A DNA stretch of 6,125 nucleotides. Source: Chitinophagales bacterium. GTDB lineage: Bacteria; Bacteroidota; Bacteroidia; Chitinophagales; CAIODY01. The stretch covers positions 1 through 6,125 of the forward strand of contig JAHEYX010000197.1 in NCBI GenBank assembly GCA_023251415.1. Direction: 5' to 3'. The notes under the pieces are model-generated. The model had not been told where the DNA came from, made no database searches, and saw only the letters and a program-made list of their open reading frames with translations. The position numbers and the translations under genes were made by a program. Numbering within the stretch: position 1 is the first letter of the stretch; every line of letters begins with the position of its first letter. Positions 1 through 5,258 of this stretch are shown here, piece after piece.

Positions 1-954
1 CTGCTGATCATTCAGTTGTTTCATTACCGGCACCATATTTTGCATGATCTGCTGTAACGGTAACATATTGTGATGCGCATCCATTGTTTTTACACCAATG
101 GCGCTCATGGTTTTGCTAAAGTCTGCATCGGTTAATGCTTGGAATGCCACCTTAGTCATATTGGCCGCCTGTTCAGCATTTTTAGTCGAGCCGGTAAATA
201 CAGCGAATACTTTGTTGGCAGAATCTAATGTTTGTCCTGCAGCAGCGGCGGAACCAAGGAACTCACCTTGGACTTGTGTTAACTCGTTATAGTTTACCTT
301 GGCCGTTTGAAATGTCGCGAAATTACTGCGTAAGAAATCGTCTACTCCTAATCCCTTAAAGTTCTTCATAGCTTTACCTGCTCCGGCGATCATCCCGTTT
401 ATATCAGCATCTACAGCTCGTGCGAATTTACCGGTTGTGCTTACTATCTCTTCAACATCCTTACCATATTTACCGGTAAGGCTCTGTATATCGAAGAAAC
501 CGGTGCTAATGGATTGCAAGGATAATCCGGTATCCATGCCTAGTTTGATAATTGTATCACGTAAAGCATTTATTTCGATATCAGTTTTACCAAGGTTAAG
601 GTCTCGCAGTTGTTTAAAGTTGTTTTCAAACTCACTGGCCGCCTTAGTAGCTTTCCATAGTGCCGCTGTAGTTCCGGCAACTGCAGCAGCTCCAAGCACA
701 TACGGATTAGTTAGCATTGGCGCAATACTACCCATAGATGTTCCAACTTGCGAGTCAATTGCATTAAGCATTTGACTGTTGTTTAATTGGAATTTACCAA
801 CAGATTGATTGATGTTATTATAAGCGGATTGAATAGATGCCTCAGATCGCTTAGCGCCACCTGCTAAGGCATCAAAGTTTTGTTTGGCTTTTATCAGCGC
901 CGGGGATATATTGTCTTTAGCAAGATCGAATATCCAGGAGATTCCTTGTGTCAT
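1..954 (-). CDS. Phage tail tape measure protein, N-terminal part (runs off window at base 1)
   Basis: The frame is open from an ATG at 954 to base 1 (318 codons, no stop), so only the N-terminus is seen; family members usually exceed 600 residues. Tape measure proteins set tail length and line the tail tube before DNA ejection. Visible features are an N-terminal helical stretch with a Q/N-rich segment (about 40-65), an Ala/Gly-rich hydrophobic stretch (about 75-100) and then repeated amphipathic helices. Segments such as ELTQVQGEFLG and AAAAGQTL (about 224-243), followed by ANKVFAVFTG, resemble the TP901-type/PhageMin_Tail core. The start is chosen because it lies 2 nt after the amidase stop (TAA-AC-ATG), suggesting translational coupling. 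The family call comes from composition and core motifs and has not been searched against profiles. Confidence 0.85.
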   Translation of the reverse strand, partial: MTQGISWIFDLAKDNISPALIKAKQNFDALAGGAKRSEASIQSAYNNINQSVGKFQLNNSQMLNAIDSQVGTSMGSIAPMLTNPYVLGAAAVAGTTAALWKATKAASEFENNFKQLRDLNLGKTDIEINALRDTIIKLGMDTGLSLQSISTGFFDIQSLTGKYGKDVEEIVSTTGKFARAVDADINGMIAGAGKAMKNFKGLGVDDFLRSNFATFQTAKVNYNELTQVQGEFLGSAAAAGQTLDSANKVFAVFTGSTKNAEQAANMTKVAFQALTDADFSKTMSAIGVKTMDAHHNMLPLQQIMQNMVPVMKQLNDQQ

Positions 955-956
955 GT

Positions 957-1520
957 TTATTTTGTTTCAGGGTAAATGGGAGCTGCAGTAAGTACAAGTT
1001 TAAAGAGCTTATCTATGTTGACTGCCATGTTTGGGCAGTTGTGTCCGGGATAGATATCGGAGTGTGCAACAAATCGGTCTCTTGTTAAAGGGATGTTGTA
1101 TCGCAATGCCCAATACTTAATCTTCCCTGCACTGGCTAAGTAGGCAGCTTCAGTAATTTCTTTGTTTGGCCGGCCCTCGTGTTCAATTCCCAAGGTGTAT
1201 AAGTTAGGGTTGATCAACTTTCCGTTTGGTGCAAATTTAAAGCCCTTCCATTTAGCTCCCTGATTCGTACTGGCACCTGCATGCCATGCGCTATCTGTAC
1301 TATGTACATAGTCATGAACTTCACCATTGCTTCCAATACCTGAGTGAGCTGAAGCATGGCTTTGGGCATTATTAAACCATTGGTCAGTTCCTTGTAATGT
1401 ACCATCCATCACATGGATAACAAAGTATTCCGGATTCATCCCTGCACGTCCGGATGTGAAATATATTGCACCTTTCCATTTTGAAAATACCGGGTTAATC
1501 TGATTGTTTGTTGTTGCCAT
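957..1520 (-). CDS. N-acetylmuramoyl-L-alanine amidase (type 2, zinc-dependent)
   Basis: This 187-aa protein is a complete single-domain Amidase_2/PGRP-like peptidoglycan hydrolase, which cleaves the bond between N-acetylmuramic acid and the L-Ala of the stem peptide. The likely zinc ligands are H36 (VIHVMDGT), H153 (AHSDIYPG) and C162 (HNCPN). The active-site wall is suggested by the SHASAH segment (54-59), WHAG (79-82) and LGIEHEG (110-116). The length is close to phage endolysins of the T7 lysozyme/XlyA type. No signal peptide, membrane segment or separate wall-binding domain is visible, so export would need a holin or virion delivery. The ATG at 1520 is preceded by an A-rich leader typical of Bacteroidota. 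It sits between the MuF and tape measure genes, 2 nt from the latter, which fits a virion-associated hydrolase as well as an endolysin. Family call is strong; the role in lysis versus entry is open. Confidence 0.93.
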   Translation of the reverse strand: MATTNNQINPVFSKWKGAIYFTSGRAGMNPEYFVIHVMDGTLQGTDQWFNNAQSHASAHSGIGSNGEVHDYVHSTDSAWHAGASTNQGAKWKGFKFAPNGKLINPNLYTLGIEHEGRPNKEITEAAYLASAGKIKYWALRYNIPLTRDRFVAHSDIYPGHNCPNMAVNIDKLFKLVLTAAPIYPETK

Positions 1521-1542
1521 TTTAATTTTTTGTTTATATTTG
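1514..1542 (+). promoter_or_regulatory. Bacteroidota-type promoter on the plus strand, opposing the gene array
   Basis: TTG at 1514-1516 and TATATTTG at 1535-1542, 18 bp apart, match the -33 TTG and -7 TAnnTTTG elements of the primary sigma factor of Bacteroidota. The bases after it (CAGCGG) also resemble the usual context. A transcript would start near 1547-1550 and run away from the amidase start, whose first codons overlap the -33 element. AT-rich leaders can produce such a motif by chance, so the call depends partly on the terminator just downstream on the same strand. Confidence 0.5.
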
Positions 1543-1547
1543 CAGCG

Positions 1548-1617
1548 GTTTTAGGCTTCGGCCGTTTACCCTTTTAGGCCGGAAACTCTTTGCAAAAAGT
1601 GTTTCCGGCCTTTTTTA
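1548..1617 (+). ncRNA. Candidate small antisense RNA between the MuF and amidase genes
   Basis: The segment is bounded by the plus-strand promoter ending at 1542 and the plus-strand terminator ending near 1617, giving an RNA of roughly 70 nt with no reading frame of note. It would contain a short GGC-UUCG-GCC hairpin (1554-1563), a single-stranded linker (about 1565-1575) and the long terminator hairpin. It would be fully complementary to the upstream part of the amidase leader and to the mRNA just after the MuF stop codon. Start and end are inferred from the flanking signals; no expression evidence exists. The alternative is that the promoter match is fortuitous and the hairpin only shapes the minus-strand mRNA. 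Confidence 0.35.
1576..1617 (+). terminator. Strong intrinsic terminator oriented on the plus strand
   Basis: An 11-bp perfect stem (AGGCCGGAAAC at 1576-1586 with its complement at 1601-1611) continues after one T/T mismatch into a 4-bp stem closed by a GCAA (GNRA) tetraloop at 1592-1595. A run of T (1611-1616) follows on the plus strand, the classic U-tract. On the minus strand the base of the hairpin is followed by TAAAAGGG, which lacks a U-tract, so termination of the main operon here is less likely. The T-run overlaps the MuF stop codon (1615-1617). Confidence 0.75.
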
Positions 1618-2826
1618 TTTAAAGGCTTTCTTGAAAATTCCGTTAAGTATTTGCTTGCGGGTAAATTGGTGTAAGTCCTCTTTCCAAATTATCCATATTG
1701 TTTCAAGCTGTGTGCGATGTATTCTTTTATACAAGCTCTTTATCAATATTGTTTTTGACAGATCGCCAATAGCATGAATAACAATTCTGCTTGCTTGTTT
1801 ATTGCTTTTGCGCAAATGATTGTCAAGAGAGCTTAGCGTATTGGTTTGCCATGTCTTGAATTCAAACACCTTGCCATCAACTGATGCATCCGGACTAGTT
1901 TTATTTTCATATTTAGGCAGCAGCTTGATCTGCTTATCGTAAGCTGCTAGTACTTTGGCCGTATTCAAGTTCTCCTTCAATTCATTCTTCCCATGCAATG
2001 GATGAATTGCTATTGAGTTATTGTATTTACGGAAGTCCTCCGGTTTAACTGCCTTCAATAGCTGCTGTTGCACATATTCAGCTAGTACTTTCTTATCCTT
2101 TGGAACGATATCAAAGTATGGATGGTCCTTCGGATATACTACCCCTTCTTTAGCTGCATTGTTGTTGAATAACGGTGGGTTAAGCGGTAATTTCATTTTA
2201 CTTGTATCGGTCACCTTAGCTCCAGTCCTTACCTGTGTTACCGAGCATCTGCAACCCCAATCATTAGGTGGATAATGTGTGTTCCAAAATGGATCATCAA
2301 CCGGCTTAGTTATACCATTCATTGACTGGTGATCAGGACGAACACGTGCATCTCCTGCAGTTTCATAGCGCAGAAACGGATAAGCTGCTTTGTCCTCCTG
2401 AATAGCTATCCATTTACTGGCCATCTGTCCGTTGGCCACTGCATGGTTATACTCACTGGATAGCCAGTTGACATTAAATTCAGTGTGGATATTAAGCGCA
2501 GCTTTCTTAAAGTCACTGAAGCTTACAAGTTCCCCGGCTTCATTTCGCAATGCTTCATTGATGGCAGTAAGTTGTTGGTAGTTCTTGGCCGCACTGAAGT
2601 AATAGACATTGTTACGAAGGTGCTTAAGCATCTGACCATCCGGTGTACGGTAGTCTACCTTATCGAAGCTTTGGCCAAACCCGGACTGCAAACCCTTCAA
2701 TAGATTGTCGTTAACGAAATTGTACAGATCGTTATCAAGATTTGTAGGATTATACTTTCCATCAGCTTGGTAAATACGATTTACCAAGGCTTCAAAGTTT
2801 GCCGTGATTGAATCAATGTTAGTCAT
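1615..2826 (-). CDS. MuF-type minor head protein with C-terminal CdiA-like tRNase toxin domain
   Basis: This 403-aa protein has two parts. Residues about 100-200 are the MuF/SPP1 gp7 head-morphogenesis core, with the hallmark run from R161 through DHQ (165-167), the region 179-187 rich in P and W, and WGCRC (190-194). MuF proteins are few-copy head components that interact with the portal and can be ejected with the DNA. Residues about 285-403 are not part of MuF and resemble the CdiA C-terminal tRNase domain: helix NTAKVLAAYD (288-297), KLLPKY (301-306), SPDASVDGKVFEFK (311-324), QASRIVIHA (344-352), ETIWII (375-380). The likely key residues are D313, E322, K324 and Q344. A linker spans about 200-285. 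The ATG at 2826 overlaps the portal end by 8 nt. Hand-counted GC is about 35% over 1621-1860 against 45% over 2161-2400, supporting a swapped-in toxin tip. The MuF call is strong; the toxin fold (BECR tRNase or PD-(D/E)xK-like nuclease) is inferred from motifs. Confidence 0.9.
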   Translation of the reverse strand: MTNIDSITANFEALVNRIYQADGKYNPTNLDNDLYNFVNDNLLKGLQSGFGQSFDKVDYRTPDGQMLKHLRNNVYYFSAAKNYQQLTAINEALRNEAGELVSFSDFKKAALNIHTEFNVNWLSSEYNHAVANGQMASKWIAIQEDKAAYPFLRYETAGDARVRPDHQSMNGITKPVDDPFWNTHYPPNDWGCRCSVTQVRTGAKVTDTSKMKLPLNPPLFNNNAAKEGVVYPKDHPYFDIVPKDKKVLAEYVQQQLLKAVKPEDFRKYNNSIAIHPLHGKNELKENLNTAKVLAAYDKQIKLLPKYENKTSPDASVDGKVFEFKTWQTNTLSSLDNHLRKSNKQASRIVIHAIGDLSKTILIKSLYKRIHRTQLETIWIIWKEDLHQFTRKQILNGIFKKAFK

Positions 2827-4150
2827 GTGGATGGTCGTGTTTGTAGATTGAGTCTATTTTCGCACCAAGCTTGGCCATCCCTTTCAGTGAAGGTTTTTGT
2901 TTAGCTACTTTTCCGGATAAGGTTTGTTTGGGTTTTAATCCTTTGATTGGCACGTTATACTTTTCGCTGATCCAATTGAAATTATCAAACTCGAAATTAT
3001 TAAGTAGCATTTGGTCAGCTTGCAGTTCTGTGTCGGTAATTGCTTTAGGAACATTAAATCCAAATGTACTCCCTGTCAGGTCGTAGCCTATTGATTGCAA
3101 TACTGGCGCTAAAGTCTCATTGACAAAGAACTTAATAAATCGCATGTCCGACTTCATTACGATGCTCTTCATCATTTCCATATGCACCTGGGCTTGACTC
3201 AAAGAAGAGCCATTATCAGTAGTCATGGTTTGAGTAAGCACAATCTTTGAATTGCCTTTATCCATCATGTCAATAAACTGAAAAAATACCTGCCATGCAT
3301 CACCACGAGTAGTTTCTTTCAGCTCAATCTCATCGTTAGGTCCAATTACAGCATAGGCGCTACGTCCCATATCTTGCAGGAATCCTTCCATTTTATCAAG
3401 GTCTTTCTGATTAGTCGAAGCAACCTTGCCAACCCGTATTGGTTCGCCGAATACTTCACAGAAATCACTCCAACAGGCAACGACATTCTTTTTGTAAAGC
3501 ATATTCTTAGCTGCTTTGTAAAGCATACCTAAGTCATCAGTATTACCAATCTCCACGAGCTTCTCCTTAATGTTCTGACCTCTGTAAGGTATAGTTTGCT
3601 TGGAGGCGTAGTTCACCAGTAATTCACCTGTTTTCGGAATTACGTATTTGCGTGGTATTAATTCAATCCGGGATACTCCACCTGTTGTGAATGGAATTAA
3701 TTGCACTAACGAGTGGCCGTAGAACTTGCTTTCAATAGCAGCCTTTAATAGATCGTAGAACCAAGGCTTTTCAAACAGATCGGTTAAATCAGTATTCTCC
3801 TTCTTCGTTTTTGCATCATACCAACGAAAATCGTTGGCTAGTAAACCATCGATACGTTGAGACATTACACCGGTAAGGTGATCATCAAGTACTACATCTT
3901 CGTACATCGTCTGCAGCTTGTACTGAACTGGCAGCATTGTCACTGATTCAACCTGTGCTCTTGCCTCTATCCAAGAATCAATGTCTTGCTTAGATCGGTA
4001 AGTCGATTTGTTCATTATCAGATCAAGCAGCTCACGTGTCTTCGCTTCAGTAGGTAGTTTGTTTCCGTTACTTTTGGTCAAAAATTGACCAAAGATTCGT
4101 TTACCGATGTTAGATAAGGTCGTTGATTTGAGATTTGCGTAAAATTCCAT
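2819..4150 (-). CDS. DUF935 family phage portal protein (Mu gp29-like)
   Basis: At 443 aa this has the usual length for Mu-type portal proteins, which form the dodecameric ring at the head vertex through which DNA is packaged and to which the tail joins. Recognisable segments are the N-terminal helical region with a QYKLQ run (76-80), VLDDHLTGVMSQR (87-99), KFYGHSLVQLIP (142-153), the strongly typical WSDFCEVFGEPIRVGK (227-242) and GSSLSQAQVH (314-323). The tail is basic and then His/Asp-rich (HDHPHD). The ATG at 4150 is the first in frame and gives the expected N-terminus; its leader is the 145-nt gap after DUF1320. The end overlaps the MuF gene by 8 nt, consistent with the two head-vertex proteins being made together. 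No frameshift is seen. Confidence 0.94.
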   Translation of the reverse strand: MEFYANLKSTTLSNIGKRIFGQFLTKSNGNKLPTEAKTRELLDLIMNKSTYRSKQDIDSWIEARAQVESVTMLPVQYKLQTMYEDVVLDDHLTGVMSQRIDGLLANDFRWYDAKTKKENTDLTDLFEKPWFYDLLKAAIESKFYGHSLVQLIPFTTGGVSRIELIPRKYVIPKTGELLVNYASKQTIPYRGQNIKEKLVEIGNTDDLGMLYKAAKNMLYKKNVVACWSDFCEVFGEPIRVGKVASTNQKDLDKMEGFLQDMGRSAYAVIGPNDEIELKETTRGDAWQVFFQFIDMMDKGNSKIVLTQTMTTDNGSSLSQAQVHMEMMKSIVMKSDMRFIKFFVNETLAPVLQSIGYDLTGSTFGFNVPKAITDTELQADQMLLNNFEFDNFNWISEKYNVPIKGLKPKQTLSGKVAKQKPSLKGMAKLGAKIDSIYKHDHPHD

Positions 4151-4237
4151 AGGGCTGTTTTTTGCGATTTAAGGCGTTATTTAAAATCAGGTTGGGTTAG
4201 GACAAGGGGGGAGGGTAGAAAATCGTTTATTTTTGAG

Positions 4238-4257
4238 TTTAAACAGTATTTAAACAG
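4238..4257. repeat. Tandem TTTAAACAG repeat, 11-bp period
   Basis: TTTAAACAG occurs at 4238-4246 and again at 4249-4257, one DNA helical turn apart. The first copy is part of the palindrome GTTTAAAC (4237-4244). A related TATTTAAA sits at 4178-4185. The spacing would suit a protein bound on one face of the helix, but AT-rich repeats this short can arise by chance. Confidence 0.45.
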
Positions 4258-4279
4258 GGTGTAGTTTCTTTTTACACCC
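4257..4279 (-). terminator. Weak hairpin after the DUF1320 gene, possible attenuator
   Basis: GGGTGTA (4257-4263) pairs with TACACCC (4273-4279) around a 9-nt loop, beginning 16 nt past the DUF1320 stop on the minus strand. The bases that follow on that strand (TGTTTAAATACTG) contain only short T-runs, so this would be a leaky terminator or mRNA end-protecting hairpin. It may set a lower level of portal mRNA relative to upstream genes. Confidence 0.3.
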
Positions 4280-4295
4280 CCGAATTATCAAAAAA

Positions 4296-4742
4296 CTACC
4301 AATCCACCGTTTTTTTTGATTTGCCGCCGTAACGTAGGGCAGTATAATAAGCGGAGTTTCCATCGGCAGTTGTTATAGTTTTAACCGGTAGCAGCGGATT
4401 AACTATTCCACGTGCTAAACGATTAAGCCATTCTATTGATGCTTGGTAACGTTCTTCCCGGATTGCCGGAACTTTGTTAGGTGTCATCTTTAAATGGGCG
4501 TTGTAAAGAGCTATGTGTGCAACGTGGCTTACAATTAGCGGATTACGATCATCACCGGTAGCTGCAAAAATCGCATCTACATCATACTTTGGATTGATAT
4601 AGCTACGTACCTCTTCAACTGCAGCTCGTTCAACTACGTTTAGTTCATTGGTATTTGTATTAGTACTTACGCCACCATTTAAGATGTCAAGTATGTCTTG
4701 CTTACACAGGGCTGTTAGATCGGCTATGATTAAAAATTCCAT
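4296..4742 (-). CDS. DUF1320 family protein (Mu gp36-like)
   Basis: This 148-aa protein matches the DUF1320/gp436 family of Mu-like phages, thought to act at the head-tail junction; its exact role is not settled. The pattern fits from the first residue: FLIIADLTAL (3-12), an acidic helix AAVEEVRSYINPKYDVDAIF (40-59) giving the family's usual 'alternating helix then YD.DAIF' layout, DDRNPLIVSHVAHIALYN (64-81), and the IREERYQASIEWLNRL segment (94-109) followed by a Pro-rich LLPV. A low-complexity STNTNTN insert lies at 26-32 and the C-terminus is basic. The ATG at 4742 overlaps the preceding gene by 41 nt, but later starts would cut into the conserved N-terminus. In Mu this gene lies after the major capsid gene; here it comes before the portal. 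The stop is TAG. Confidence 0.85.
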   Translation of the reverse strand: MEFLIIADLTALCKQDILDILNGGVSTNTNTNELNVVERAAVEEVRSYINPKYDVDAIFAATGDDRNPLIVSHVAHIALYNAHLKMTPNKVPAIREERYQASIEWLNRLARGIVNPLLPVKTITTADGNSAYYTALRYGGKSKKTVDW

Positions 4743-5004
4743 TGATTTTGGCTTTAAAGGTTTTTAAATTGAATTTTTTATAAAATTTGGCAAGCTCTCT
4801 TTGCCACTTGGGTGGGAGGTCCATTATTCTTAACACTTCGCTTTTCGGAATTATACGTTCAATGGGTTTATTGCCTTGAGTATAATTGCTCCATCTCAGG
4901 TGAAGCTTTAATGGTCCATTCTTATCTTTAACATAACCGATTAGTTCTGCCGGTTTATATTGACGTGTGATTACCATCTTTTTTCGGGGCTTAAAAAATA
5001 ACAT
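4702..5004 (-). CDS. Small basic protein of unknown function
   Basis: This 100-aa frame is read from the ATG at 5004, one base after the upstream stop (TAA-T-ATG); a longer TTG-initiated form is less likely. I do not recognise a family. The protein is strongly basic: KPRKK near the start, ELIGYVKDKNGPLKLHLRWS-like beta-rich middle (about 20-40), then PPKWQRELAKFYKKF and KTFKAK towards the end. The net positive charge and position beside the terminase suggest contact with DNA or with the acidic neighbour, but this is inference. The last 13 or so codons overlap the start of DUF1320 in another frame. An internal ATG at 4977 (MVITRQYKP) is an alternative start. Confidence 0.7.
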   Translation of the reverse strand: MLFFKPRKKMVITRQYKPAELIGYVKDKNGPLKLHLRWSNYTQGNKPIERIIPKSEVLRIMDLPPKWQRELAKFYKKFNLKTFKAKINGIFNHSRSNSPV

Positions 5005-5005
5005 A

Positions 5006-5257
5006 TTAGTTAAGGGTGGTTTTGGTTTCAAAAAAATTAGTGGCCCATTCTTCGAAGCTCTCTTCAGTAGTTATGGTATAACAAGGGTAAGTGGCGCTTG
5101 ATTGTTCTTCTATGAATTTCCAAAGCGCACAGGTGTTGGTTTTAAATCCTTCTTCATCGACAATTCGTTTGATAGTATCATACCAGTCATGCTCTATTGC
5201 TAAGTACTGTTTTGTCGCTGGCTCATCAGCCGGATGCCAAATGATTAAATGTTTCAT
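5006..5257 (-). CDS. Small acidic protein of unknown function
   Basis: This 83-aa frame is read from the ATG at 5257, which lies one base after the terminase stop (TAA-A-ATG); the longer frame to 5287 would need a TTG start. No family is recognised. The sequence is acidic, with WHPADEPATKQY (7-18), a helix-like EHDWYDTIKRIVDEEGF (21-37), and an acidic TTEESFEEWATNFFE run near the end. No signal peptide or membrane segment is present. It sits between the terminase and a basic protein of similar size with identical one-base spacing, so the two may be made together. Confidence 0.72.
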   Translation of the reverse strand: MKHLIIWHPADEPATKQYLAIEHDWYDTIKRIVDEEGFKTNTCALWKFIEEQSSATYPCYTITTEESFEEWATNFFETKTTLN

Positions 5258-5258
5258 A

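Larger units (their letters stand above)
4151..4295. other. 145-nt non-coding gap with G-run tract, tandem repeats and hairpin
   Basis: This is the longest gap among otherwise packed or overlapping genes. The plus strand carries five G-runs (4190-4191, 4194-4196, 4200-4201, 4206-4211, 4213-4215), giving the minus-strand mRNA a C-rich leader for the portal. Next to it lie two TTTAAACAG copies and a hairpin near the DUF1320 stop. No TAnnTTTG promoter was found on the minus strand. It may be a processing, attenuation or regulatory segment, but no known motif is recognised. Confidence 0.5.

Noticed and set aside
98..775. Open plus-strand frames at 98-292 and 437-775
   Set aside because: They lie inside the tape measure coding frame on the minus strand, have no recognisable domain and look like reverse-strand shadows.
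1214..1405. Minus-strand 63-codon frame inside the amidase
   Set aside because: It is fully embedded in the amidase gene in another frame, and the amidase motifs are intact.
1554..1563. GGC-TTCG-GCC as an independent terminator
   Set aside because: The stem is only 3 bp and no T-run follows; it is kept only as part of the candidate small RNA.
1576..1617. Hairpin as the normal terminator of the minus-strand MuF transcript
   Set aside because: The minus strand has no T-run after the stem; the U-tract is only on the plus strand, so operon read-through into the amidase is more likely.
2021..3086. Plus-strand frames at 2021-2275, 2485-2703 and 2871-3086 as an immunity or other gene
   Set aside because: Each lies opposite well-supported MuF or portal coding sequence and shows no domain or start signal.
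5005..5031. Longer TTG-initiated start for the 100-aa protein
   Set aside because: It needs a rare start codon inside the preceding gene; the ATG at 5004 has the same one-base spacing as its neighbour.
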